Assembly: GCA_028699915.1 (NCBI GenBank) | Contig: JAQVTR010000005.1 | Location: forward strand, 1 to 64,000 | Reading direction: 5' to 3' | DNA: 64,000 bases | Source: Fidelibacterota bacterium | GTDB lineage: Bacteria; Fidelibacterota; Fidelibacteria; Fidelibacterales; Fidelibacteraceae | Shown: positions 1 to 8,931 of the stretch, piece after piece | Layout: each line of letters opens with the position of its first letter | How positions within the stretch are numbered: position 1 is the first letter of the stretch | Translations under genes and position numbers: made by a program | Notes under the pieces: generated by a model | The model's input: the letters and a program-made list of their open reading frames with translations, nothing else | The model's database searches: none | Told to the model about the DNA's origin: nothing

Positions 1-1017
1 GGCGCCGACGCATTGCGTTTCGGTATGATGCTGATCGCGCCCAAGGGCCACGATATTCTCTTTGACACGGCGCAGATCGAGGTCGGCCGGAATTTTATGA
101 ACAAGCTCTGGAACGCCAGCCGTTTCGTGTTCATGAACATGGAGGAAGCGCCCGCCGGACTGCCGGACAAGACGCGTCTGGAACTCCCGGACCGCTGGAT
201 ACTGTCTCGGCTGAAAGCGACCATCCGCAATGTGGATAAGAAGCTGGAGCACTACCGCTTTAACGATGCGGCAAAGGAGATCTACGAATTTACCTGGAGC
301 GCCTTTTGCGACTGGTACATCGAGCTGATCAAAGGCCGGCTCTACGGCAAGGACCCGGCAAGGAAGACCGCGGCGCTGGGCACGGCCGCCTATGTGCTGC
401 GCAATATCCTGAAACTGCTGCATCCCTTTGCGCCCTTTATCACGGAAGAGATCTGGCAGTCCCTGAAAAGCGCCGGCGAACCCGATATCATGGTCGCGGA
501 ATGGCCCTCGCCGGCAGGATTGCCGCAGGACGCCCTTGCGCTGAAGGAAATGGAACTCCTGATGCGCTCCACCACCGCAATCCGGACCATCCGCGCGGAG
601 ATGAAAGTGCCGCCCTCCAAAAAGGCGGATGTGCTGATCCGCGGCGGCTCGGCGGAAGAACGTGCATTACTGGAAGATCTGCGCCAGGAACTCTCGGCGC
701 TGGCCGGTATTGCGAATCTGGAGATCCGCGAACAGGCGGAAAAACCCCAGCCCTCCTCTTCGGCGGTGGTCGGTGGATTGGAGATCGACGTATTGCTGGC
801 GGGGTTGATCGATATCGATAAGGAACGCGAGCGCCTGCAGAAAGAGATCCGGGCTTACGAGGGACGAATCCGGGCCGGGGAAAGTAAACTCAACAACCCC
901 GATTTTGTCCGCCGCGCCCCGGAAAAAGTCGTGGAACATGAGCGCAGTAAACTGCACAATTACCGCGAAAGCCTTCAGTTGCTGCAGGACAATTTCCTGA
1001 AGCTCGGAAAAATATAA
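1..1017 (+). CDS. valS: Valyl-tRNA synthetase, C-terminal part (5' end off window)
   Basis: The frame is open from base 1, so about 338 C-terminal residues of a roughly 870-900 residue enzyme are visible. It charges tRNA-Val with valine in the cytoplasm. The first residues (GADALRFGMM) match the stretch just after the KMSKS loop of class Ia synthetases, which lies off the window. The anticodon-binding helical domain follows at about residues 60-200. The last 70 residues, rich in Lys, Glu and Arg (DKERERLQKEI...), form the C-terminal coiled-coil arm typical of ValS rather than IleS or LeuS. The stop is TAA at 1015-1017. Apparent start codons near base 13 are internal. Confidence 0.93.
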   Translation, partial: GADALRFGMMLIAPKGHDILFDTAQIEVGRNFMNKLWNASRFVFMNMEEAPAGLPDKTRLELPDRWILSRLKATIRNVDKKLEHYRFNDAAKEIYEFTWSAFCDWYIELIKGRLYGKDPARKTAALGTAAYVLRNILKLLHPFAPFITEEIWQSLKSAGEPDIMVAEWPSPAGLPQDALALKEMELLMRSTTAIRTIRAEMKVPPSKKADVLIRGGSAEERALLEDLRQELSALAGIANLEIREQAEKPQPSSSAVVGGLEIDVLLAGLIDIDKERERLQKEIRAYEGRIRAGESKLNNPDFVRRAPEKVVEHERSKLHNYRESLQLLQDNFLKLGKI

Positions 1018-1108
1018 GCTTGAATCAAATACGAACAAGAAGTACGAGACGGAAAAGCCCGCAGAAAACGCTGTCTGCGCCACATCGCAGTATTGATGAA
1101 AGGAAAAA

Positions 1109-2053
1109 ATGACCAAGACCAAACGTGAAATCATTATCAAGGGATTCGATCCCATTGCTTTGTTGGGCGTTCAGGACGAGAACCTGAAAGTTCTGCGGGA
1201 ACATTTTAACGCGCAGATCAGCGCCCGGGGCGAGCGCCTGATCATTGAGGGACCCTTTGAGGTCGTAGAACAGATCCAGCACGTGCTTAATGAATTGATC
1301 CACCTTATCCCAAAAAGGGAACAGCTGGGTCCTACCGATGTGCGAACCGTGATCAACATGGAAAGCGAAGTGAACGAAAAAATTTATTCCGGTCCCGACG
1401 ACGCCATTATTCTGTTTACTCACAAAGGCATTATCAAACCGCGGACGGCAGGCCAGGAGGCTTATTACCGCGCTTCATTGGAGAACGACATCACCTTTGT
1501 CACCGGTCCCGCGGGCACGGGCAAGACCTATCAGGCGGTTGCGGTGGCCGTTGCAGCCTTAAAGAATCACGAAATCTCGCGTATCGTGCTGACCCGTCCC
1601 GCTGTGGAGGCAGGCGAGCGCCTGGGTTTTCTGCCCGGGGATATGAAAGAAAAGATCGATCCCTACCTGGCGCCGCTTTATGATGCCATGCGCAGCATGG
1701 TAGCTCCGGAAAAATTCAAAGCCTACCTGGAACAGCATGTGGTAGAGATCGTTCCTCTGGCCTTTATGCGCGGCCGCACGCTGGACAACGCCTATCTGAT
1801 CCTGGACGAGGCGCAGAATACCACCGATCTGCAGATGAAGATGTTCCTGACGCGGATCGGCGTCAATTCCAAAGCCATCATTACCGGCGATATCACGCAG
1901 ATCGATCTGCCCAACAATCAGCGATCCGGTCTCTGTACGGCTATTACTATCCTTAAAGACATCGAAGGCATCGCTATTTGCACCCTGGATACCGCCGATG
2001 TGGTCCGGCATCCGCTGGTGAAAAAGATCATCGATGCCTACAGCGGCAGGTAA
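1109..2053 (+). CDS. phoH: PhoH family ATPase
   Basis: A 314-residue PhoH-like protein (PhoL/YbeZ type), a cytoplasmic P-loop ATPase linked in many bacteria to RNA metabolism together with YbeY. Residues 1-110 form a KH-like N-terminal region. Walker A is GPAGTGKT at about residues 133-140, and the Walker B region LILDEAQN lies near residue 230, followed by the PhoH-typical TRIGVNSK and TGDITQIDLP segments. Length is normal for the family. GAAAGGAA lies a few bases upstream of the ATG. In many bacteria phoH is followed by ybeY; here an AT-rich gap follows instead. Confidence 0.92.
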   Translation: MTKTKREIIIKGFDPIALLGVQDENLKVLREHFNAQISARGERLIIEGPFEVVEQIQHVLNELIHLIPKREQLGPTDVRTVINMESEVNEKIYSGPDDAIILFTHKGIIKPRTAGQEAYYRASLENDITFVTGPAGTGKTYQAVAVAVAALKNHEISRIVLTRPAVEAGERLGFLPGDMKEKIDPYLAPLYDAMRSMVAPEKFKAYLEQHVVEIVPLAFMRGRTLDNAYLILDEAQNTTDLQMKMFLTRIGVNSKAIITGDITQIDLPNNQRSGLCTAITILKDIEGIAICTLDTADVVRHPLVKKIIDAYSGR

Positions 2054-2057
2054 CCGG

Positions 2058-2563
2058 CCACGAATTCCACAAAGAAAACAGTCCGCAAATTTCACGAATA
2101 CTCCGTCCACGAATTTTCACGAACTATTTTTTATGGCTGTGGATCTTGTTGTTAAAGTAAATATGTACTTTAAATTACTGGTTTATTCCGAAAAGATGCA
2201 CTGTGGGTCGTAAACCGTAAAAAGCCGGCCTTTCATTATCCATGTTTGCATATATCTGCACTTCGTAGTCTTTCGGTTCCAGAAGAGTCTTTACTGGACT
2301 TATGGTTAAAGGAAAGGATTGACTTATAAATATTTTATGGTTGTGGATACAGACGCTATTATAAAATAGTTTTTCAGATATTGGGGCTTGTCAAAACATT
2401 TTTATACATAAAAAAACAAAATGTTTAAAATAAATTTCATCAGACAACCTCAAGTCCACAACCTTAAAGATTATTCGTGTGTTTTTAATTCGTGAAAATT
2501 CGTGAAATTCCCCGATAGCTATCGGGACAGGCTGTGGACCGATTATTGGTAAAAATTCGTGGA
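2058..2563. repeat. AT-rich intergenic region with inverted sets of CACGAA/TTCGTG repeats
   Basis: The 611 bases between phoH and the NifU-like gene hold no convincing gene. CACGAA-containing units occur on the left (2058-2070, 2089-2097, 2107-2123), and the same units in reverse orientation (TTCGTG) occur on the right (about 2472-2509 and 2553-2560). The left set continues into ATGGCTGTGGAT (near 2135), the right set, read on the minus strand, into AAGGTTGTGGACT, so the flanks form a degenerate long inverted repeat. A further TATTTTATGGTTGTGGAT copy lies near 2331. GTCCGCAAATTT at 2081-2092 recurs at 4172-4183. It could be a decayed MITE-like element or a dispersed extragenic repeat. Confidence 0.5.
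2511..2526. repeat. 16-bp perfect palindrome CCCGATAGCTATCGGG
   Basis: A perfect 16-base self-complementary sequence at the right flank of the CACGAA/TTCGTG repeat region. It has no loop and no T-tract, so it is not a classical terminator. It may be a protein-binding site or a short dispersed palindrome; I see only one copy in the window. Confidence 0.45.
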
Positions 2564-2664
2564 AAATACGCAATTGTTCTTGTCCGCTGACATTTGCTTT
2601 GATTCAGGTTTAAATATGCTTATAATTTATCCTTGAAAAAGCGAAACCAAAGAAAGGAACAAGC

Positions 2665-2892
2665 ATGCTCGATAAAACAAAAGTCCAGGAAGTTTTAAAT
2701 AAGGTCCGCCCTTCACTGCAGATGGACGGCGGCGACGTGGAACTCGTGAATGTTCGGGAAGACAACGTTGTTGAAGTCAAGCTGAAGGGCAGCTGCCACG
2801 GTTGTCCTATGGCGACCATGACCCTGAAAGCCGGTATTGAACGTGTGCTGAAAAGTGAGATCCCGGATATTGCCGAAGTTGTTTCCGTGTAA
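2665..2892 (+). CDS. NifU C-terminal domain (Nfu-type) Fe-S scaffold protein
   Basis: A 75-residue stand-alone NifU-C domain protein that would carry or transfer iron-sulfur clusters in the cytoplasm. The signature CxxC is CHGCPM (Cys44 and Cys47), preceded by the family-typical LQMDGGDVELV segment. Length fits single-domain Nfu proteins. AAAGAAAGGAAC upstream serves as ribosome-binding site. The next gene starts 3 bases after the stop, so the two are probably co-transcribed. Its clusters could serve the many Fe-S enzymes of the genome, but nothing ties it specifically to the purine cluster. Confidence 0.9.
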   Translation: MLDKTKVQEVLNKVRPSLQMDGGDVELVNVREDNVVEVKLKGSCHGCPMATMTLKAGIERVLKSEIPDIAEVVSV

Positions 2893-2895
2893 ATA

Positions 2896-4125
2896 ATGTC
2901 CGATTTTTACAATCGTTTTGATACCGAAACGCTGGGAGAACGGCATGCGGATCCTTACCGCAGTGTTTTCCAGGTAGATCGCGACCGTGTTCTTTACAGC
3001 GCGGCCTTCCGTCGTCTGCAGAATAAAACCCAGGTATTCAAATCCGGTGCGCACGACTTTTACCGCACCCGCCTGACGCACTCATTGGAAGTGGCGCAGA
3101 TTGGCCGTTCCATTGTGAATTATATCAATAAAACCCGGTTCGCTTACGCCGCGGTCGACAGCGATCTCGTCGAAGGCATCTGCCTTGCCCATGATTTGGG
3201 CAATCCTCCTTACGGACATGCGGGCGAAGCCATGCTGAACGATTTGATGAAAGATGCCGGCGGTTTTGAGGGCAATGCCCAGACCTTGAAGATCATCAGC
3301 GAACAGCTGCATGAGGATCCGGAGGGCAACAGCGGCATGAAACCCAGCCGTGCCTTTCTGGACGGTATTCTGAAATACAAGATCCTCTGGTCGGACAGCA
3401 ACAAAAAAGGCAAGTTCCTTTACGACAATCAGCGCATTTACTTGGATTATGTAAATGGCGGCAGAGGGCAATTCGGGGACCGAAGTCTGGAATGCCAGAT
3501 CATGAACTGGGCGGACGATGTGGCGTATTCTCTGCATGACCTTTCGAATGGCTATCTGGCGGGTTTTATCACGCGGCGCGATGTAGAAAAATGGGCAGCT
3601 GCGCAAATTTTGGGCCCCGCCGAACAGCAAGATCTTGAAACGGTCCTAAAAAAACTGGGGCACCGCGAGGATTTCGATCGCTTTCTGGCTTCCCGCGCCG
3701 GGAAATTCATTGAAGGCCTGCAGGTCCGCGATCGCGAGCATCCGCTGGCCGCACTGAGCAACCGCTACCGCTACGAGATCGTCGTTGATGAAGAGGTCCG
3801 GCGCGAAAATGCGCTTTATAAACGCCTGGCTGTGGATATCATCTTCCGCTCGCCCCAGCTCGAACAGCTGGAATTCAAGGGCCGTTATATCCTGAAGCGG
3901 CTTTTTGAGACCTATCTGCAGGGCGGACCTAAAGATTTCTCTTTGAATGCCAGCATTTTGCCGGCTGCGCTGCGCGAAAAGATCCGTCAAAACGCGGAGG
4001 ACGATTACGTTGCGATTGCCCGCAGGATCTGCGACCATATTGCCGAGCAGACGGATATTTCACTGCCGAGAATTTATAAGCGGCTTTTTGACCCGGATTA
4101 CGGGAGTTTTTACGATCTGGTATAA
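2896..4125 (+). CDS. dgt: dGTP triphosphohydrolase-like HD-domain protein
   Basis: A 409-residue HD-superfamily dNTP triphosphohydrolase, expected to hydrolyse dGTP (or other dNTPs) to deoxynucleoside and triphosphate. The N-terminus has the family signature RRLQNKTQVF and RTRLTHSLEVAQIGR (His62); the metal-binding HD pair is LAHDLGNPPYGH (His99-Asp100), and a further Asp lies in NWADDVAYS. Length is typical of the shorter Dgt type 2 proteins. It starts 3 bases after the Nfu gene. Real substrate preference within the dNTPs cannot be read from sequence. Confidence 0.88.
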   Translation: MSDFYNRFDTETLGERHADPYRSVFQVDRDRVLYSAAFRRLQNKTQVFKSGAHDFYRTRLTHSLEVAQIGRSIVNYINKTRFAYAAVDSDLVEGICLAHDLGNPPYGHAGEAMLNDLMKDAGGFEGNAQTLKIISEQLHEDPEGNSGMKPSRAFLDGILKYKILWSDSNKKGKFLYDNQRIYLDYVNGGRGQFGDRSLECQIMNWADDVAYSLHDLSNGYLAGFITRRDVEKWAAAQILGPAEQQDLETVLKKLGHREDFDRFLASRAGKFIEGLQVRDREHPLAALSNRYRYEIVVDEEVRRENALYKRLAVDIIFRSPQLEQLEFKGRYILKRLFETYLQGGPKDFSLNASILPAALREKIRQNAEDDYVAIARRICDHIAEQTDISLPRIYKRLFDPDYGSFYDLV

Positions 4126-4149
4126 GAATGAACAACCCGAAAAAAGCAT

Positions 4150-4290
4150 TCAAAAATTTCACGAATAAGCTGTCCGCAAATTTTTACGAATTAGCGCCAA
4201 AATTTATTTTAGCTCGCGGATTCTCAACCCTAAAATAAAATTCGTGTAATCTATGTAATTCGTGAACGCTTAATGTAATTTGTAGAATAA
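4150..4290. repeat. Second intergenic copy of the CACGAA/TTCGTG inverted repeat
   Basis: The gap before the next gene repeats the architecture seen near 2.1-2.5 kb: TTTCACGAAT and TTTTTACGAATT on the left, ATTCGTGTAAT and AATTCGTGAAC on the right. The inner arms AAATTTATTTTAG and CTAAAATAAAATT are near-perfect complements around a short centre. GTCCGCAAATTT (4172-4183) is shared exactly with 2081-2092. Confidence 0.5.
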
Positions 4291-4308
4291 TCGGAAAAGG
4301 AAGGGAAT

Positions 4309-6021
4309 ATGAAACGTTTTGCCAGTGTGGATTTTATGCGCGGGCTGGCGATCCTGCTGATGCTGGTTCTGCACATGATCATGCATACCCTGAATGTCGA
4401 CGCAATGACGGCCGATATGTCAAAGGTTCGTCTGATCGAATTTGTCATGATGGTCATTCTGCCTTTTGGCGGCGGAATGGCGGGGTTCTTTCTGATGGTG
4501 TCCGCGATGGGGAATACCATCAGCATGGAGAATGAACTCCGTAGCGGAGCAAGTGTAAAAGCGATCGCCGGCCGGCAGGTCACTGGCGGATTGATCCTGC
4601 TTTTCTTTGCCATGCTCGTGGAAGGCCTGATCGGCTACCACGGCGACCTGGGGCTTTTTGTTCACCGCTCCCTGATGGCCGCCTCGGATCCCGCCCTGGG
4701 ACCGGTGCACTGGGAATGGGATCACGCGCTGTTCCGTTTCAACCATTTCGAGACGATCCACACCATTGCCTGGTGTATCATTGTGAACGGGATCATCCAC
4801 AGCGTACTCAGCGCAAGGGAAAAATTTCGCGATAAGAATAAATTGATCCTGTGTTATATCAAGCTTGCCGTTCTGGTACTTATGCTTACACCCCTTGCCT
4901 GGGCTTTTGCCGGACTCCTTATTCCGGGCTTTCCTTTCAGCAGCGGAGATTTTATTACATCTTACCCCCGGATCGGCGAAGATACGCCGGGCCGTTTTAT
5001 TCTGGTCTTTTTCCTCGAAGCGCTGGCCGGGCATCCCGAACCGCTTTTCCCCTACCTCGCAGCATCCTTTGTGGGCACGATCTTCGGGTTGTTCCTGACC
5101 ATGCCGAAGGAAGAGCGAAAAACAAAGCCGTTTGTCTCCGCCACCCTGCGCAGCGGCGTTATTATGTATCTGATCGGACTTGCCGGGCTGCTCTTTAATA
5201 TCCTGTGGATTATCAACAAACAGGGACTTGACGCAGGGTTGAACCTGTATCTGAACATCTGGGATCACCGCGGGTGGACGCAAGAGATCTTCGGAACGCC
5301 GTTTATCGGCTGGTATTTCCAATTTATGATCCTGAACGGTTTCGGGATCCTGGTGATCATGTCCATGATCCGTTTGGTTGAATTGCGGGGCAAAGCAAAT
5401 GCTTTCGGAAAACGTACGCGCTTTGTCCGCCGTTTCGGATTTGTGGCCTTTACCAACTATTCCATGCAGTTCCTTTATTTTATTGCCATGTTCATCGCCT
5501 TTGACTGGGTGCTCGGCACGCCTTATGCGCGCTATTCCGGATTCTGGGGTCATGCGGCCTTAACGATCTTGATCGGGATCGGGCTTTATGCCATCCTCTT
5601 ATACCTTTGGGAAAAGATCCGTTTTGCCGGAACACTGGAATGGGCGATCAGGGAGATCAATTATTTCCTGAACCGCGAACGCCGGAAAAAATTGAAAGAG
5701 AGAGGCATCAAATGGTATAATGCCGGACTGCTGAATGTCAAAGGCGTTCTGTATTCCGCAGACTGGGCGGATCTTGTCACAGAAAGCGAGATTGATCATG
5801 CCGCCGCGGAAGAGTCGCGGCTGGCCAAAAAGCTGGCCCTGGCCGGACTGGTATTCCCGCCCTATTCCATTGTGGGATTTTCAATTGCGCTCCGGGCCCG
5901 CAAAGCGGAAGGCAGTCATCCGGAAAACCGCAAAGCCCTGATCGTCAGCACGGCGTCCCTGCTCTTTTTTCTGATATGGCTGACGGCCTTTTTTATTCTG
6001 ACACCGGCGATGCTGGGCTGA
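4309..6021 (+). CDS. Multi-spanning membrane protein, HGSNAT/YeiB-like (DUF1624/DUF418-type)
   Basis: A 570-residue integral membrane protein with about ten hydrophobic segments. The N-terminus (ASVDFMRGLAILLMLVLH) matches the RxxxDxxRGxA...H start of the heparan-alpha-glucosaminide N-acetyltransferase-like and YeiB families, which are thought to move acyl groups across the membrane. A segment near residue 385 (FTNYSMQF) recalls the TNY motif of DUF418. The C-terminal 100 residues add a charged stretch and two further hydrophobic segments. Start supported by AAAAGGAAGGGA just upstream. Substrate unknown; the family call is moderately sure. Confidence 0.65.
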   Translation: MKRFASVDFMRGLAILLMLVLHMIMHTLNVDAMTADMSKVRLIEFVMMVILPFGGGMAGFFLMVSAMGNTISMENELRSGASVKAIAGRQVTGGLILLFFAMLVEGLIGYHGDLGLFVHRSLMAASDPALGPVHWEWDHALFRFNHFETIHTIAWCIIVNGIIHSVLSAREKFRDKNKLILCYIKLAVLVLMLTPLAWAFAGLLIPGFPFSSGDFITSYPRIGEDTPGRFILVFFLEALAGHPEPLFPYLAASFVGTIFGLFLTMPKEERKTKPFVSATLRSGVIMYLIGLAGLLFNILWIINKQGLDAGLNLYLNIWDHRGWTQEIFGTPFIGWYFQFMILNGFGILVIMSMIRLVELRGKANAFGKRTRFVRRFGFVAFTNYSMQFLYFIAMFIAFDWVLGTPYARYSGFWGHAALTILIGIGLYAILLYLWEKIRFAGTLEWAIREINYFLNRERRKKLKERGIKWYNAGLLNVKGVLYSADWADLVTESEIDHAAAEESRLAKKLALAGLVFPPYSIVGFSIALRARKAEGSHPENRKALIVSTASLLFFLIWLTAFFILTPAMLG

Positions 6022-6037
6022 TCAAAAAAAGCAAAAT

Positions 6038-6066
6038 AAAAACCGGACATTTCTGCCCGGTTTTTT
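6038..6066. terminator. Bidirectional intrinsic terminator
   Basis: AAAAACCGG (6038-6046) pairs with CCGGTTTTT (6057-6065) around a ten-base loop, with A-rich and T-rich flanks. It lies between two convergent genes and can serve both. Confidence 0.8.
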
Positions 6067-6101
6067 GGTTACTATAAAACACTTAGAACGAGACTGCTTA
6101 T

Positions 6102-7100
6102 TCAATCGGACGATTCATAGAACCACAGGCGCATTTCCCCGTCGATGCAAAGTTCGTTCATCGTCTCGAAAATGTAAGGCTGATTTCTGACGGCGCCCAA
6201 CATAATAATGCTCCCTCTGGTTTCATCATAGGTATCGTCAAAGAACGTTTCGCCACGCACAAACCCGCTGACATCAACTTCCGCTCCCGGTTGAATGATC
6301 GTATCGATTATCGTGCTGCCGTCAAAGGCATCGTAGCGGTAGGGATTGACAACCCGCATGCGAAGAGGAACATTCCCATTGTTATGAACGGCCATAGTGT
6401 CCATTTTTGAGGAAGAAAGGTTAATCGATAAGACGGTCCCCATTATGGCCAGATCGTAAAATTCAGGCGTATTCAGAGCAGCATTCAGAATGTTCTCACC
6501 GGAAGCGAGGATATCAATGACCGCCCCCATTTTTTCACCTGCCACCGAATATTCGTCCACCACATCAAAGCTTTCAGCGCCGGCTGAATCTTCCAGGGTA
6601 TAGTTGTAGGAAAGCGAGAGCGCATCGGTGAAACTGCCGATGCTCATCTCCATGAGCGCTCCCACGCCGCTGATCGGTATCACGTGTTCCTTGATGAAGC
6701 TGACAATGGGCAGTGCAACGATCTCTCCACCTTCTCCCGCAGCCGGGATCACGCCGATGAATTCCGGGGAGATCAATAGGTCACCGGCAGAAAAGGTTAC
6801 GTCGTACACGTCCCGGTTCCCGACATTCATCAGCACATATTGCAAGGTTTTTGTCGCCGGCACCTCACCAAAATCGATATCCGCACCCGTTGCGGGTTTT
6901 GCCGCCAGTTGCGGTATTTCCGATGCCGGAAGCCAGCGGCCGCCGTTCTCGTCGCTGTACACTTTGGCCAGTTCCGTCTGGCTGAGCGGAACCAGGCGCA
7001 GTTCCCAGACTGCGTCCGAATCCGGATCGCAGCCATCGCAGCCCGTCATCAGCGCGATCACGGCCAGGGCCGTCAATGCATAATGCAGCACTTTTCTCAT
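6102..7100 (-). CDS. Hypothetical lipoprotein
   Basis: A 332-residue exported protein. I choose the ATG at 7100 because GAGGTG sits five bases upstream; the ATG at 7112 has no such site. A signal peptide ends in a lipobox (ALMTG-Cys21), so it is probably a lipid-anchored envelope protein. The rest is beta-rich and acidic. Residues around 70-100 (VPATKTLQYVLMNVGNRDV) look like an Ig-fold of the type found in choice-of-anchor or HYDIN-like domains, which is tentative. I do not recognise a function. It is divergent from the next gene and convergent with the membrane protein at its 3' side. Confidence 0.7.
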   Translation of the reverse strand: MRKVLHYALTALAVIALMTGCDGCDPDSDAVWELRLVPLSQTELAKVYSDENGGRWLPASEIPQLAAKPATGADIDFGEVPATKTLQYVLMNVGNRDVYDVTFSAGDLLISPEFIGVIPAAGEGGEIVALPIVSFIKEHVIPISGVGALMEMSIGSFTDALSLSYNYTLEDSAGAESFDVVDEYSVAGEKMGAVIDILASGENILNAALNTPEFYDLAIMGTVLSINLSSSKMDTMAVHNNGNVPLRMRVVNPYRYDAFDGSTIIDTIIQPGAEVDVSGFVRGETFFDDTYDETRGSIIMLGAVRNQPYIFETMNELCIDGEMRLWFYESSD

Positions 7101-7308
7101 ACTACACCTCATTTTTCAATGGATTCCACACATAAATGCATGATTCATATTTTCGCAAACCTGCCTTTGAATAATGATGATAAATAATATTACAACGTGT
7201 TTTAAATATAAACAAGAAATTTTATAATTGAGCGTTTACAAGAATTATCAATATGTCCTGAAAACGTTTTTCCTGCAACATTCCGTAAAAATTTGTGTAT
7301 TTTAGGAC

Positions 7309-8889
7309 ATGGACCGTTTTTTACGATTTTATTTACCGCTTCTTCTCTGTGTGAGTTTCTGTTTCCGCTGTGCATCCGAAGGCCTTCCCGGCGGCGGTCC
7401 GCCGGATAAAGAGCCGCCTCGGCTCATTTTGGCGGTCCCGGTTTCCGGCACAGTGGGCGTGGACTCGCTTCAGACCCTGGAATTTATATTTTCCGAAACC
7501 CTGAATGCTTCGGTTGCGGAAAAGAACATCACCCTGTTCCCCCTGGGAGCCACGGAAACCCGAATCCGTGTCCGCGGACGCAGTATTCAAATCCAGCCGC
7601 TGGAACCCTGGAAGAAAAACACGGTTTATACGCTGATCCTTGGAAAGAACATTGCGGATCTCCGGAACAATGCCATTCCCGCCCCGATCCAGATCAGTTT
7701 TACACGTGAGTTGCAGATCCCGGAAAACAGCATCCGGGGAAAAGTCGTCGCTTTACAGGAAGGGTTGGTCGCCGGTATTTACATTAGCCGCCGGCACAGT
7801 CATCCGGACTCCATACTGGCCTATCCGGAATACTATACCCAGGCGGCTGCCAACGGCAGTTTTGCTTTCCGCTATTTACCGCAGGAAAAATTTTACATTG
7901 CAGGTTACGTGGATCTGGACAAAAGCAATACCTACCAGCCGCGGTCCGACGGAAGACTGATCCCGCAGCATCCCTATGCCCTTCCGGACACGCTGGAAAG
8001 TACTTCCTTTTCGCTGCTGGCGGTTCACGACAACTTTCTTCCTCCCCGTTTACTGAAAGCACAAAACCTGCATTCCGCTGCCACAAAACTGGAGTTCAGC
8101 AAAAAACCCGATCCCCACGGCAAGGCCGATGCCTTCCGGATCACGGGAACGGAAATTGATACGGTCATTTATGCGGATAAGTCCTGCACGCTTTACCACG
8201 GAAAAACCGAAAGCGACACCCTGCTCTTACATATTCGGGGACTAAAAGATTATCTGCAGTGTTCGATGCGGGACAGCAGCCTGAAGATCCCGCAAAAGGC
8301 GCCGGAAGATACCCTCTACCGTTTTGAACAGTCCGAAAAGCTGCTTATAATTGCACCGCCGCCGGAAAGCCCCCGGCTTGCGGGAAAATTTGAATCCGTA
8401 AAGGACACACTGCCCTTAACGCTTGTGCGGCTTGTCCACGGGATTTACCGCATTCCGGAACATACGGAAAACAGGCAGGGGCATTTCCGGATTGATATGC
8501 CTCTGCCGCCGGATTATCCGGAATTTGCCGTGGATACGCTGTATCGGGTACCGATGAACTTGTCCGGGCGCGAAGATGGCGGCACGGTATCCGGCAAGAT
8601 CGGAACCGGCAGCGCGGAGCCTTGGCGGATGGTGCTTGAAAATGCCAGCCGCCGCTATGAGACAAGCTGCAATGATGGTGCATTTATGTTCTCGGATGTG
8701 CTTCCCGGGAGTTACCTTTTGTCTGTTTATTCCGACCGCAACGGCAATGGGCGCCTTGATCCGGGCAGCCCCCGTCCCTTTATGCGGCCGGAGATCCCCG
8801 TGGCGCTTGAAAGCGGGATTGACGTGCGTGGCCGCTGGGATACGGTATTAAGCGGCACCTATGAAATCGAAGTTGAAAAATCGTTTTGA
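7309..8889 (+). CDS. Lipoprotein with N-terminal bacterial Ig-like (Big_5) domain
   Basis: A 526-residue predicted lipoprotein: hydrophobic signal, then FCFR-Cys21, followed by a Gly/Pro-rich linker (GLPGGGPPDKEPP). The next 100 residues (AVPVSGTVGVDSLQTLEFIFSE) match the SbsA-type Big_5 Ig-like fold seen in a lipoprotein family common in Bacteroidetes and other FCB bacteria. The remainder looks like beta-sandwich repeats, and the segment SVYSDRNGNGRLDPGSP near residue 480 resembles a carboxypeptidase-regulatory-like or Ca-binding loop. The role is unknown, probably structural at the cell surface. The 208-base gap to the divergent lipoprotein gene must hold promoters for both. Confidence 0.75.
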   Translation: MDRFLRFYLPLLLCVSFCFRCASEGLPGGGPPDKEPPRLILAVPVSGTVGVDSLQTLEFIFSETLNASVAEKNITLFPLGATETRIRVRGRSIQIQPLEPWKKNTVYTLILGKNIADLRNNAIPAPIQISFTRELQIPENSIRGKVVALQEGLVAGIYISRRHSHPDSILAYPEYYTQAAANGSFAFRYLPQEKFYIAGYVDLDKSNTYQPRSDGRLIPQHPYALPDTLESTSFSLLAVHDNFLPPRLLKAQNLHSAATKLEFSKKPDPHGKADAFRITGTEIDTVIYADKSCTLYHGKTESDTLLLHIRGLKDYLQCSMRDSSLKIPQKAPEDTLYRFEQSEKLLIIAPPPESPRLAGKFESVKDTLPLTLVRLVHGIYRIPEHTENRQGHFRIDMPLPPDYPEFAVDTLYRVPMNLSGREDGGTVSGKIGTGSAEPWRMVLENASRRYETSCNDGAFMFSDVLPGSYLLSVYSDRNGNGRLDPGSPRPFMRPEIPVALESGIDVRGRWDTVLSGTYEIEVEKSF

Positions 8890-8931
8890 AACGTCTATAT
8901 TAGGTCGAAAATACAAGAGCGAGGTATATGA

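Noticed and set aside
2135-2352. TGTGGAT copies as DnaA boxes and a possible replication origin
   Set aside because: The copies match the DnaA box at only 7 of 9 positions and belong to the local repeat family. No dnaA, dnaN or rpmH gene is nearby.
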